From the NCBI GenBank assembly GCA_964461815.1, contig CAYWVF010000002.1:76142-140141 (forward strand): a stretch of 64,000 nucleotides of DNA, in the 5' to 3' direction. The position numbers were made by a program, and so were the translations under genes. The notes under the pieces are model-generated. The model saw only the letters and a list, made by a program, of their open reading frames with translations. It did not search any database and was not told the DNA's origin. Positions 42,355 through 51,015 of the stretch are shown one piece after another. Position 1 is the stretch's first letter. Every line of letters starts with the position of its first letter. Source of the DNA: JAAZBA01 sp964461815. GTDB taxonomy: Bacteria; Bacillota; Clostridia; Oscillospirales; QAMX01.

Positions 42355-42392
42355 TTTATGTTCCTCTTTCATTTAATTTTTCTTATGTGATT

Positions 42393-42445
42393 ATTATAGC
42401 ACGTTCTGTATAATTATGCAATAGGGTGTGAATTTAAACACGCAC
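42393..42445 (-). promoter_or_regulatory. Arginine-operon promoter with two ARG-box-like sites
   Basis: TTGCAT (42416-42421), 17 bp, TATAAT (42393-42398) on the minus strand. TGTATAATTATGCA (42407-42420) lies across spacer and -35 and differs from a perfect palindrome at one pair, like ArgR boxes. A second half-similar site with TGAATTTAAACA is at 42429-42440. Binding by ArgR is inferred. Confidence 0.7.
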
Positions 42446-42494
42446 AATTAAATAAAAAATAATTTAAAATTTTTGTGCAATTTTCGTAAAAGTG

Positions 42495-42503
42495 TGGTAT
42501 AAT
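42495..42503 (+). promoter_or_regulatory. Extended -10 promoter of the hydrolase gene
   Basis: TGGTATAAT, with TG one base before an exact TATAAT at 42498-42503. Confidence 0.65.
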
Positions 42504-42534
42504 ATAATTGCAGCATAAAAAGGGGATGAGCTTG

Positions 42535-43350
42535 ATGTTTAATGAGTACAAAATAAATACCTCCGGATATAATTTATCGGGAAAGAGCTGGACGGTGGAT
42601 GAGCCGAGGGCGGCAGTGTGCCTGATACACGGAATAGGCGAGCACTGCGGAAGGTATGCTCATGTTGCGGAGAAAATGAATGAAGCCGGTTACAGCGTAT
42701 ATGCCATAGATCTTCCGGGACATGGGCTTTCGGATGGAAAGCGAGGTCATGCGGGATCGACTGATGAGCTGATGGAAGTGGTAGATGAGCTCATCAATTA
42801 CGCAAGAAATGAATCGAAAAACATTCCCATATTTGTGATGGGTCATTCCATGGGTGGAAACATAGTTTTATCACATCGTTTTTATCGCCAGGGAGCTAAT
42901 ATATTGGGATATATATCTGGCTCTCCGTGGCTTAAAACGAACAATGCGGTACTTAATGACCATTATAAGCTGTCACGTCTCGCAGCTGATATTATGCCGA
43001 AGCTGGCTATAGTGAATACGTCGATTCGCATACCCTTGTGTACGAATCGAGCTAAGGCGCCTGTTGACGAGCTGTGTCATTTTAAGATAACACTGCGTAC
43101 TGCGGCAGACCGTGAGCGTGATGCAAGGCTCGTCCTTGAGAACGCAGCCAAGGGAAGACCCGTGTACCTGTTCGTGGGAGATCAGGATCGAGTATGCTTC
43201 CCGTCGGCAGCCAGACGATTCAGCGAGATCGCAGGAAAGAACTGCGTATTCCGTGAATGGGAGGGGCTTAACCACGAGACGATGAACGAGTCCACGTGGG
43301 AGGACGTTGTCTCCGCGGTTATCGAGTGGATGAATACAATGCTGCTGTAA
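42535..43350 (+). CDS. Alpha/beta-hydrolase, monoacylglycerol lipase / lysophospholipase type
   Basis: 271 residues from the ATG at 42535, nine bases behind GGGG. L-I-H-G-I-G-E-H-C-G-R-Y is the oxyanion region, S105 the nucleophile in G-H-S-M-G-G, the acid is in V-G-D-Q-D-R-V, and the His in L-N-H-E-T-M-N-E. This order is that of the PldB / Hydrolase_4 group, which cleaves lysophospholipids or monoglycerides. No signal peptide. Divergent from argG. Confidence 0.88.
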   Translation: MFNEYKINTSGYNLSGKSWTVDEPRAAVCLIHGIGEHCGRYAHVAEKMNEAGYSVYAIDLPGHGLSDGKRGHAGSTDELMEVVDELINYARNESKNIPIFVMGHSMGGNIVLSHRFYRQGANILGYISGSPWLKTNNAVLNDHYKLSRLAADIMPKLAIVNTSIRIPLCTNRAKAPVDELCHFKITLRTAADRERDARLVLENAAKGRPVYLFVGDQDRVCFPSAARRFSEIAGKNCVFREWEGLNHETMNESTWEDVVSAVIEWMNTMLL

Positions 43351-43437
43351 AATCAAGCATAACAGTTTTTGATGAATATTATACATAATAGTGTATGCTG
43401 CCGAATTTAAAAAAGTAAAGATCACACAGGCTTGACT

Positions 43438-44316
43438 ATGGATAAAAGGATAAAGCTCGGTCGATTCGATATGAGCATAAAGGTAGACAACATAAGGATA
43501 CGTATGCTGCCGAACGGAGGCTTTTTCGGCATGGGGGAAAGGTCTGCTCTGCCGACCTACAGCCGCAGTGACTATGAGCTGCATTTCGTACTCGCAGAGC
43601 ATATGGAGCTTGAGTGCGAAAATGGGAAGCTCCATATGGAAAGGGATGATATTTGCGTACTTCCGTGCGGAATGCTCCCGACGGTGAGTGATGAATGCTG
43701 TAAATGGCAGCACATAAGCTTGAGATTCAATGCGAAGAAGCTGCAAAAGAGTGACGGACAGTATGGTGATGCTGTGCTTGCGAGGCTTGAAAGCGTGCAG
43801 GTGCTCAGAAATATGACGTCACTCTCTTTGATACTGCGTGAAATGATCTCCGAGACATACACAAGCAGTCTGTTTTCGGAGGATCGCATTGCGGCGCTGC
43901 TTACGCTGATCTTCTCTTCGCTGTTCGAAAGGCTCATCGGAGACGGTACAGATAACAGCTCGGAGAAAAAGCTGTGCAGCGGTGAGCTGTTGGATATGCG
44001 AGCAGCAATGATCAAGGAGTTTTTCGTATATAACTATATGAATGACATAGTTTTATCCGATCTTGCATCTCAGCTGAAGCTGAGCGAAAAGCAGACGCAG
44101 AGACTGATACAGCGCATATTCGGGAATACATTTAAGGAGCAGCTGACTTATCATCGACTTTCAGCTGCGAAAAGGCTGCTTACCGACAGCAATGAAGCTG
44201 TAAAGGACATTGCAGGACTTGTCGGATACAGCTCCTACGGCGGCTTTTACAGCCTCTTTTCCCGGGAAACAGGTGTAACACCTGTGGAATATCGCAGAAA
44301 CAACAGGCATACATGA
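43438..44316 (+). CDS. AraC-family transcriptional regulator
   Basis: 292 residues from the ATG at 43438 (a TTG at 43432 is an alternative). N-terminal cupin-like domain, C-terminal double helix-turn-helix with L-S-E-K-Q-T-Q-R-L-I-Q-R-I-F-G and G-Y-S-S-Y-G-G-F-Y-S-L-F-S-R-E-T-G-V-T-P-V-E-Y-R. The ribosome binding site is weak (AGG, 7 nt). Its position 87 bp after the hydrolase gene suggests co-regulation, but the target is unknown. Confidence 0.88.
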   Translation: MDKRIKLGRFDMSIKVDNIRIRMLPNGGFFGMGERSALPTYSRSDYELHFVLAEHMELECENGKLHMERDDICVLPCGMLPTVSDECCKWQHISLRFNAKKLQKSDGQYGDAVLARLESVQVLRNMTSLSLILREMISETYTSSLFSEDRIAALLTLIFSSLFERLIGDGTDNSSEKKLCSGELLDMRAAMIKEFFVYNYMNDIVLSDLASQLKLSEKQTQRLIQRIFGNTFKEQLTYHRLSAAKRLLTDSNEAVKDIAGLVGYSSYGGFYSLFSRETGVTPVEYRRNNRHT

Positions 44317-44372
44317 AGATACTTCGTACTTCATGAAGATACTTCGTATTTCGTGAAAATACTCGTATTTTA
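44313..44372 (+). repeat. Three tandem 20-bp units behind the AraC gene
   Basis: Units start at 44313, 44333 and 44353. The first two (ATGAAGATACTTCGTACTTC and its copy) differ at one base; the third is degenerate. Each unit is partly self-complementary (TGAAG...CTTCA, TAC...GTA). They lie 20-80 bp upstream of the rex promoter. Confidence 0.8.
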
Positions 44373-44392
44373 TACCATTTTTTAAATAATGC

Positions 44393-44440
44393 TTGACAAT
44401 ACAGCAATTCGGTATTATAATATCGATATCAGGATATCGA
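44393..44440 (+). promoter_or_regulatory. Consensus promoter and operator of the rex-hyd operon
   Basis: TTGACA (44393-44398), 17 bp, TATAAT (44416-44421). Directly downstream the inverted repeat TCGATATCAGGATATCGA (44423-44440) covers the expected start of transcription. It does not match the usual Rex box (TTGTTAA...TTAACAA). Confidence 0.85.
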
Positions 44441-44456
44441 ATATATATATGAAAAG

Positions 44457-45110
44457 GTGATTCTCATCAACGGCTATGCGGCGAGACTGACGTTACAGGC
44501 ACTCAATCGACTGACCTATTATCATACATATTTGAAGAAGCTGCACTCCTGCGGAGAGCTTATTACGACTGCCACGGCGATAGCCGAAGCACTCGGTATA
44601 AATGAAGTCGTAGTGCGTAAGGATCTGTCTGTAGTGCGTCAGGAAAAGGGAAGACCCAACACGGGCTTTTCGGTAGATGAAATGATAGAGCGCATAGAGG
44701 ACTGCCTGGGCTACAATAATGTAACGGAAGCGGTGCTTGTAGGTGTAGGCAGTATGGGGCGCACGTTGATCTCGGGTATCGGTATTGAACGGCTCAGCTT
44801 ACATGTCGTCGCAGGCTTTGATACGAATCGGGATATCATCGGAACGACGTACAGCGGAGTCGATATTTTCCCGATGGGGAAATTTACGAACCTGTGCCAA
44901 CGGCTGCACATACAGGTAGGGATAATAGCCGTACCGGAGCAGGTAGCACAGGCAGTGTGCAATCTTATGGTGGCAAGCGGTATTCGTTACATATTAAATT
45001 ATGCTCAGGTTTTTCTCGCTGTTCCTGACAATGTCTATGTGCAAAACGAAAACCCTGCCGCATCACTTCTTGCATTTTCACATCATATTCGCAATACATC
45101 AAATGAATAA
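44457..45110 (+). CDS. rex: Redox-sensing transcriptional repressor Rex
   Basis: 217 residues. The N-terminal winged helix (about 10-80, with G-I-N-E-V-V-V-R-K-D-L-S) binds DNA; the Rossmann domain has V-G-V-G-S-M-G-R-T-L near residue 97 for NADH. Rex leaves DNA when NADH/NAD+ is high. The only common start codon in this frame is the GTG at 44457, which lies inside the AAGGTGAT Shine-Dalgarno-like stretch; a non-standard start a few codons later is possible. First gene of the hydrogenase unit, 24 bp before the ferredoxin gene. Confidence 0.9.
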   Translation: MILINGYAARLTLQALNRLTYYHTYLKKLHSCGELITTATAIAEALGINEVVVRKDLSVVRQEKGRPNTGFSVDEMIERIEDCLGYNNVTEAVLVGVGSMGRTLISGIGIERLSLHVVAGFDTNRDIIGTTYSGVDIFPMGKFTNLCQRLHIQVGIIAVPEQVAQAVCNLMVASGIRYILNYAQVFLAVPDNVYVQNENPAASLLAFSHHIRNTSNE

Positions 45111-45134
45111 ATATCCTACAAAAGGAGGAGCATT

Positions 45135-45380
45135 ATGACTCTTACTATCTGTATCGGCAGCTCGTGCCATCTTAAAGGCTCAAAAAAGGTCGCTCAAACG
45201 TTTGAAAGGCTGATCGATGAACATAACCTGCGTGATAAGATCAATTTCTATGCTACATTCTGTATGGGCAATTGCCAAAACGGTATAAGCGTCAGCGTTG
45301 ACGGTAAGCTTTGCTCTGTTACACCGGAAACAGCGGAGCAGTTTTTCGAAAAAGAAGTTTTAAGCTGTATCGGCAGGTAA
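45135..45380 (+). CDS. Thioredoxin-like [2Fe-2S] ferredoxin
   Basis: 81 residues. The four ligands are in C-I-G-S-S-C (6-11) and C-M-G-N-C (43-47), the pattern of the NuoE / HydC type [2Fe-2S] fold without further domains. It may carry electrons between the sensory and catalytic hydrogenases of this operon. AGGAGG lies directly upstream. 11 bp before hydS. Confidence 0.88.
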   Translation: MTLTICIGSSCHLKGSKKVAQTFERLIDEHNLRDKINFYATFCMGNCQNGISVSVDGKLCSVTPETAEQFFEKEVLSCIGR

Positions 45381-45391
45381 GGAATCGTACT

Positions 45392-47059
45392 GTGGAAGAA
45401 ATTTTAAAGCTGAAAAAGTCAAATTGTAAAAATTGTTATAAATGCATACGTCACTGTCCGGTAAAAGCGATCCGCTTTTCTGCCGGACAGGCTCACGTTG
45501 TGGAAAACGAGTGTATTTTGTGCGGACAATGCTTTGCGGTATGTCCTCAAAATGCAAAGCAGATATCAAGCGACCTTGAAAAGATACGTGTCATGCTCTC
45601 GACAAGTGTAGTTTATGCGAGTGTTGCACCATCCTTTGCTGCCGTTTTCCCCGAAATCGGTATAGAGGCGCTTGAGAGAGCACTCGCTAGACTCGGATTT
45701 GCAGGCGCCGAGGAGACAGCTGTAGGCGCGACCATCGTCAAGCGTGAGTATGAGCGTATTATAAGAGAGGAAAAGCCGAATATACTGATTTCCTCCTGCT
45801 GTACGAGCGTCAATCTGCTCATGCGTAAGCATTATCCGGATACACTCTTTGCACTTGCACCTGTAGTAACACCTGTGCAGGCTCACTGTATGGATATAAA
45901 GCACCGTTACCCCGATGCAAAGACTGTATTTATCGGACCGTGCATAGCAAAGAAGCAGGAGGCAGGGGAGAGCGACTGCATTGATGCTGTCCTATCCTTC
46001 GAGGAGCTGCATGAGTGGCTGACTGCTGAGAATATCAGGCTTGAACCTCAGACGGATACTCGACATGGAGGTAAAGCGCGTCTTTTTCCGACTACAGGCG
46101 GTATACTTGCTACGATGGAAAAGGATCCGGATTATACATATATTGCACTGGATGGGCTTGAAAAGTGCGCTGCCGTACTGGAGGAGGTACGATCGGGTAG
46201 TCTTCACCGCTGCTTTATTGAGCTTTCGGCTTGTCAGGGCAGCTGCGTAGGAGGTCCGTTGATCGGAGGACATTCCTCAAGACCGATCCAAAATACGGCA
46301 CGTGTCCTGCAATATTCACCTGAGGGTGATTTTGATGTGGCACAGCCGCCGAAGAGTGATACATATCGTGCCATTTCACCTATCGTACACATCGCAGAGC
46401 AGCCGACAGAGGCTGAAATAGATGATATGCTCACAAAAATGGGCAAGGAGAATCCGGAAAATCGACTCAATTGCGGCTCGTGCGGCTACAATACCTGCCG
46501 TGAAAAGGCGATAGCCGTTATTCAGGGCAAAGCGGAGCAGTCGATGTGTCTGCCGTTCATGATGGCAAAGGCAGAGGGCTTTTCCGATGCCGTTGTACTT
46601 AACTCACCTAACGGTATCCTCGTACTGAATGAGGATCTTGAAATACAAAAGCTCAATCCCGTGGCATGTAAGCTCATGCATGTGCGAAACGAGAAGGATG
46701 TGCTCGGAGAAGAGATCACAAGGCTTATGGATCCCGAGATATTCCGTAAGGTGCGAACGGGTCGCCGAAACATCAGCGAGGAGCGCACATATCTTGCGGA
46801 ATACAACTGCTATGTTGACCGCACTGTACTGTATAGCAGCGATTGCCGTCTGTTTATATGCATTATGCGTGATGTTACGGATGATATGAATGAGCAGGAA
46901 AAGAAAATGGAAATGCGTATACAGGCGGTAGATATCGCAGATGATGTTGCGAAGAAGCAGCTGAAAATAGTGCAGGATATCGCATCACTGCTTGGAGAGA
47001 CAGCTGCCGATACGTTGATCGCAATTGAAAGGCTGAAGGAGACGATATCCGATGATTGA
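45392..47059 (+). CDS. hydS: Sensory [FeFe]-hydrogenase with PAS domain (HydS type)
   Basis: 555 residues from the GTG at 45392, which has AAGGA 8 nt upstream; the open frame from 45311 overlaps the ferredoxin gene. Domains in order: two [4Fe-4S] clusters (C-K-N-C-Y-K-C and C-I-L-C-G-Q-C, about 12-52); the H-cluster domain with S-S-C-C-T-S-V (134-140), I-G-P-C-I-A-K-K (182-189) and L-S-A-C-Q-G-S-C; a Fes-type cluster N-C-G-S-C-G-Y-N-T-C; a PAS domain; and a C-terminal helix. This is the HydS layout proposed to sense H2. It overlaps the phosphatase gene by 8 bp. Confidence 0.9.
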   Translation: MEEILKLKKSNCKNCYKCIRHCPVKAIRFSAGQAHVVENECILCGQCFAVCPQNAKQISSDLEKIRVMLSTSVVYASVAPSFAAVFPEIGIEALERALARLGFAGAEETAVGATIVKREYERIIREEKPNILISSCCTSVNLLMRKHYPDTLFALAPVVTPVQAHCMDIKHRYPDAKTVFIGPCIAKKQEAGESDCIDAVLSFEELHEWLTAENIRLEPQTDTRHGGKARLFPTTGGILATMEKDPDYTYIALDGLEKCAAVLEEVRSGSLHRCFIELSACQGSCVGGPLIGGHSSRPIQNTARVLQYSPEGDFDVAQPPKSDTYRAISPIVHIAEQPTEAEIDDMLTKMGKENPENRLNCGSCGYNTCREKAIAVIQGKAEQSMCLPFMMAKAEGFSDAVVLNSPNGILVLNEDLEIQKLNPVACKLMHVRNEKDVLGEEITRLMDPEIFRKVRTGRRNISEERTYLAEYNCYVDRTVLYSSDCRLFICIMRDVTDDMNEQEKKMEMRIQAVDIADDVAKKQLKIVQDIASLLGETAADTLIAIERLKETISDD

Positions 47060-48233
47060 ACGTCTGTATGCTGATATCGGCTATCACAGCCTGTGTAAAA
47101 ACGGAGAGATCGTCTGCGGAGATCATATCGAGAAGATCGAGCGTCCCGACGGCACAGTCATACTCGTGCTTGCCGATGGACTTGGCAGCGGAGTAAAGGC
47201 GTGTATTCTCTCCACACTGACCTCCACCATTATTTCACGCATGATCGCAGAGGATCTGCCTATAGCCTACTGTGTCCACGCCATAGCAGAGGCACTTCCC
47301 ATTTGCTCGGTACGTAAGCTTGCTTACTCGACCTTTACCGTCATTACTATCTCGCCTACCGGCATGGCATACGTCATACAATATGACAACCCGGGTGCGA
47401 TACTTATCCGAGACGGAAAGGAGCTTCTGATGCCGTTTGTCAAAACTACTATCGATGAAAAGACCATCGAATCGGCACAGATACAGCTGCGTAAGGGTGA
47501 TGTGCTGATGATGTTCAGCGACGGAGCGGAGCATTCGGGCGTAGGTCCGGGTATGAGCTACTCTCTGGGCTGGGGAAGAGATAATATAGTTAAATATATG
47601 GAGCCACTGTGTCAAGTGGGCTTTTCCGCAAAAACACTCAACACTATATTTCTCGATGAATGCTTTTCACGTTACGGTGGAGAGCCGGGCGACGATACTA
47701 CCGCTCTGACTATATACATGCGTACACGTGAGCAGGTCAATTTGATGATAGGCCCACCTGCCAACAGAGAGGACAATGAAAAAATGCTGTCACTGTTTTT
47801 CGGCAAGGATGGTAAGCATATTGTTTGCGGAGGTACGACATCAAAGATAGCGGCAGAGTATCTCAACAAGCCGCTGCATGTTTCAATGGATTACGAGGAC
47901 GATGATATCCCGGCAATAGGCTCGATAGAGGGAGTCGATCTTGTTACCGAGGGCGTGATCACGATAAATCGAGTGCTGGAATATGCAAAAGATTACTTAA
48001 AGGATAACGAATCCTATTCACAATGGTGCTATAAGCGTGACGGTGCATCGCTGATCGCACGTATGCTGTTTGAAGAAGCGACGGATATCAACTTCTTCGT
48101 CGGACGTGCGGTAAATCCGGCACACCAAAATCCAAACCTGCCCATTACCTTCAGTATAAAAATGCAGCTTGTGAGAGAGCTGTCCGACTGCTTGCAGCAG
48201 ATGGGAAAATCTATCCGTGTCAGCTATTTTTAG
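47052..48233 (+). CDS. PP2C / SpoIIE-type protein phosphatase
   Basis: 393 residues. The phosphatase domain (about 1-225) has metal motifs L-A-D-G-L-G-S-G, F-S-D-G-A-E-H-S and P-G-D-D-T-T-A-L-T. The last 170 residues form a separate region with I-V-C-G-G-T-T-S-K-I and no family known to me. Coupled to hydS by an 8-bp overlap, it is probably the output of the PAS sensor, acting on a phosphoprotein that is not encoded nearby. AAGGAG lies 10 nt before the ATG. Confidence 0.88.
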   Translation: MIERLYADIGYHSLCKNGEIVCGDHIEKIERPDGTVILVLADGLGSGVKACILSTLTSTIISRMIAEDLPIAYCVHAIAEALPICSVRKLAYSTFTVITISPTGMAYVIQYDNPGAILIRDGKELLMPFVKTTIDEKTIESAQIQLRKGDVLMMFSDGAEHSGVGPGMSYSLGWGRDNIVKYMEPLCQVGFSAKTLNTIFLDECFSRYGGEPGDDTTALTIYMRTREQVNLMIGPPANREDNEKMLSLFFGKDGKHIVCGGTTSKIAAEYLNKPLHVSMDYEDDDIPAIGSIEGVDLVTEGVITINRVLEYAKDYLKDNESYSQWCYKRDGASLIARMLFEEATDINFFVGRAVNPAHQNPNLPITFSIKMQLVRELSDCLQQMGKSIRVSYF

Positions 48234-48248
48234 GAGAAAAGAGAAGCT

Positions 48249-49667
48249 ATGAGAAAATTCGATACAAAAGTACAGCATCTGAAATATAAAGTCCTGCGTG
48301 AGGTCGCAAGAGCGGCGTGGAACGATACACTGACGGAGTCTATTTTTACCATTCCGAAGGTGATATCTCCCGGCCCTCACTCGACAATGCGCTGCTGCAT
48401 ACATAAGGAGCGAGCTATCGTAAGTGAACGCATCCGACTTGCTATGGGCGGCGACAAGGAAAATCCGAATCCGATAGAGGTCATTGGTATAGCATGTGAT
48501 GAGTGCCCCACAAGCGGATATACTGTCACGGAAATATGCCGAGGCTGTCTTGCTCACCGCTGTGAGGATGTATGCCCTAAGGGTGCGATCTCGTTTACAA
48601 ACGACCAGCACGCTGTAATCGATAAGTCGAAGTGCATCAACTGCGGTCTGTGTGCAAAGGTCTGCCCCTACGGTGCTATCATCGACCGTAAGCGTCCGTG
48701 TGAAAAAGCGTGTAAGGTAAAGGCTGTGTCCATGGCACCCGAGGGAGAGGCAAGCATTAATAATGATAAATGCATCAGCTGCGGCGCATGTATATATCAG
48801 TGCCCATTCGGTGCTATTTCCGATAAATCCGATATCGTTCATGTCGTGGAGATGCTGAAGGCTTGCAAAAAAACAGGTACGAAGGCATATGCGGTCGTTG
48901 CACCGTCGATTTCCAGTCAGTTTACATATGCAAAGCTCGGTCAGGTCGTAGCGGGTATCAAGGAGCTTGGATTCCACACAGTTGTCGAGGCTGCACTGGG
49001 CGCAGATCTGGTAGCATGGAATGAATCAGATGAGCTGGCGGAAAAGGGCTTCCTGACAAGCTCCTGCTGTCCTGCGTTCGTTGCGTATGTGAAGAAGTTT
49101 TTTCCGAAGATGGTAGATAAGATATCACATAATCCATCACCTATGGCTGCGATCGCAAAATATATCAAGTCCACCGATCCGGGCTGTAAGGTAATATTCA
49201 TCGGCCCGTGTACGGCTAAAAAGAGCGAAGCACAGGACGAGAACGTGCGACCATATGTTGACAGCGTACTGACCTTTGAGGAGCTGCAAGCGTTATTCGA
49301 CAGCCGTGATCTGGAGATAAGCACTCTTTCGGAGGATGTGCTCGACAATGCATCCTTCTTCGGACGTATTTTTGCCAGAAGCGGAGGCTTGTCGGATGCG
49401 GTAGCTCAGGCACTCAAGGAAAAGGGCAGTGACTTCGAGGCAAAGCCTGCTGTTTGCTCGGGCATCGAGGAATGCCGACTTGCACTTCTAAAGGCTAACG
49501 CAGGAAAAGCCGATTTCAACTTCATCGAGGGCATGGCATGTATCAACGGCTGTATCAACGGTGCAGGCTGCCTGACTCACGGTGAGAAAAATAAAGCCGG
49601 CGTAGATAAGTACGGAAAGGAATCGATAGAAAAAACGATAGCCGGTGCTATCAGCGTATTAAAATAG
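48249..49667 (+). CDS. hydA2: Monomeric [FeFe]-hydrogenase, ferredoxin-dependent
   Basis: 472 residues. The N-terminal region has C-R-G-C-L-A-H-R-C-E-D-V-C-P, C-I-N-C-G-L-C-A-K-V-C-P and C-I-S-C-G-A-C-I-Y-Q-C-P, so at least three [4Fe-4S] clusters. The H-cluster motifs are T-S-S-C-C-P-A-F, I-G-P-C-T-A-K-K-S-E and E-G-M-A-C-I-N-G-C-I-N-G-A-G, the form seen in group B enzymes. It evolves H2 from reduced ferredoxin. No maturation genes (hydE/F/G) are in the window. Last gene of the rex operon, followed by a hairpin. Confidence 0.93.
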   Translation: MRKFDTKVQHLKYKVLREVARAAWNDTLTESIFTIPKVISPGPHSTMRCCIHKERAIVSERIRLAMGGDKENPNPIEVIGIACDECPTSGYTVTEICRGCLAHRCEDVCPKGAISFTNDQHAVIDKSKCINCGLCAKVCPYGAIIDRKRPCEKACKVKAVSMAPEGEASINNDKCISCGACIYQCPFGAISDKSDIVHVVEMLKACKKTGTKAYAVVAPSISSQFTYAKLGQVVAGIKELGFHTVVEAALGADLVAWNESDELAEKGFLTSSCCPAFVAYVKKFFPKMVDKISHNPSPMAAIAKYIKSTDPGCKVIFIGPCTAKKSEAQDENVRPYVDSVLTFEELQALFDSRDLEISTLSEDVLDNASFFGRIFARSGGLSDAVAQALKEKGSDFEAKPAVCSGIEECRLALLKANAGKADFNFIEGMACINGCINGAGCLTHGEKNKAGVDKYGKESIEKTIAGAISVLK

Positions 49668-49672
49668 AATAG

Positions 49673-49725
49673 AAAAAAGCCGCGATAGAAGCTGACAAAT
49701 GTCATGCTTTTACCGTGGCTTTTAT
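49673..49725 (+). terminator. Terminator-like hairpin after hydA2
   Basis: AAAAGCCGCG pairs with CGTGGCTTTT across an inner AGC/GCT stem. It ends in TTTTATTG and also faces the convergent DUF1015 gene. Confidence 0.65.
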
Positions 49726-49737
49726 TGTAATGCGTAC

Positions 49738-50988
49738 TTATTTTCTGCTTATTATGCGAGCTTCCGTATAGAATCTCTTGTCACATGCATCACCCATGGA
49801 GAATGTCTTTCTCGGGAGCGCACCGTCCAGGATAACGGTCTTGAACAGATCGTTCTTGTCCATAGCATCAAGCAGTATACCGCAGGTGGTATCGTTTGAC
49901 GAAAGGCTTCTTACAACGTCGTCGCCGTGGATATAGTCTACTCTGCCGCCGTTCTTCGAAAGATACTCGTCTATGAAATTCTGTATGCTTCCGACTGTGA
50001 GATTGGCTGTAGGAGCTTTGAAGGTGAGTCTCTTTTCACCCTCTGCTGTCACAAACGTGAAGCTCTGTCCGTCGATAGTGTCCTCCGTGCATATCGCAGA
50101 AAGCTCTGCTGAGAGCTTCTTGACATCTACATCAAATATAGCTCTGTGGATAGCTTCAAATACGAGTGATTCGTCATGCAGATTCACAAGCTCAACAAGA
50201 GCGTATCTTGCAAGCTCTGCCGAGGCTGCATCACCGTTTTCCTTGACCTTTTTATAATATTCCTTTGCTGTTGCAAGAGAATGATTGCCGTCACCTACTG
50301 CGTATACGAGCGGTGCGGACTCGTTTACGGAATACTTTTCGTTGAATGCATCGATGTCGGCAAGCTTTGAAAGCTCACATTCAAGGAATGCTTTGTACTC
50401 ATCGTTAATAAGCCAGCCTGTAAGATGACCTGAATCCATCATCAGATCGAAATCATATACCTTTTTAAATTCGAACGTGTGACGACCAAGCTCCTCGATT
50501 ATTGCCTTCTTACGATCATCGATAAGGAGCATAACATGAGGCAGCTCGAGACATGCATCTATCCTGACCTTTAATCTGGGAGGAATGCGCTCTACGACAG
50601 TACCCTCTGTCGCACGTATCGCAGACTTCGAGCCCTTCGCATACTCGTAGTCCTCCAGATCCACGGCACCGATTATACCGCGTCTGATCTTACCGTTGCG
50701 CTGGACTCTTTCTATGTAGAGGTATGCGTCTTTATATTCTTCGAAAATGCCGTTCTTACAATATTCGGACATGGCGCTGTTGATGCTTTTGATGCGCTCA
50801 TCAACATTACTATCCTCAAGATATATTTCGGGAAGCACGAGATGATACGCCGACGGTTTTCCTTCGGTAAGCGATTCGACCTTGCTCCAATATTCGGGCT
50901 CGGACGTGTACTGATCACAGGCAACAACGCTCCATGCGGTGAGATCGTCGGTTTTCGGGATAAGTATATCCGCAGAGTTGAATGTCAT
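49738..50988 (-). CDS. DUF1015-family protein
   Basis: 416 residues. Family features are V-V-A-C-D-Q-Y-T-S-E-P-E-Y-W near residue 22, Y-A-V-G-D-G-N-H-S-L-A-T-A-K near 225 and G-I-L-L-D near 370. The G-D-G-N-H-S-L-A stretch recalls ParB/Srx-like nucleotide-binding folds. Function unknown. GGAGG is 7 nt before the ATG. It follows the two CobW-type genes by 27 bp and may be part of their operon. Confidence 0.88.
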   Translation of the reverse strand: MTFNSADILIPKTDDLTAWSVVACDQYTSEPEYWSKVESLTEGKPSAYHLVLPEIYLEDSNVDERIKSINSAMSEYCKNGIFEEYKDAYLYIERVQRNGKIRRGIIGAVDLEDYEYAKGSKSAIRATEGTVVERIPPRLKVRIDACLELPHVMLLIDDRKKAIIEELGRHTFEFKKVYDFDLMMDSGHLTGWLINDEYKAFLECELSKLADIDAFNEKYSVNESAPLVYAVGDGNHSLATAKEYYKKVKENGDAASAELARYALVELVNLHDESLVFEAIHRAIFDVDVKKLSAELSAICTEDTIDGQSFTFVTAEGEKRLTFKAPTANLTVGSIQNFIDEYLSKNGGRVDYIHGDDVVRSLSSNDTTCGILLDAMDKNDLFKTVILDGALPRKTFSMGDACDKRFYTEARIISRK

Positions 50989-51015
50989 AGGTGTTCCTCC
51001 GTATTATTATAAAAA

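Noticed and set aside
44313..44372. 20-bp repeats as a CRISPR array
   Set aside because: Units are directly adjacent without spacers, only three copies, and no cas gene in the window.
44449..44460. Three-codon leader peptide ahead of rex
   Set aside because: Too short to support as a gene; kept only as a remark on the ambiguous rex start.
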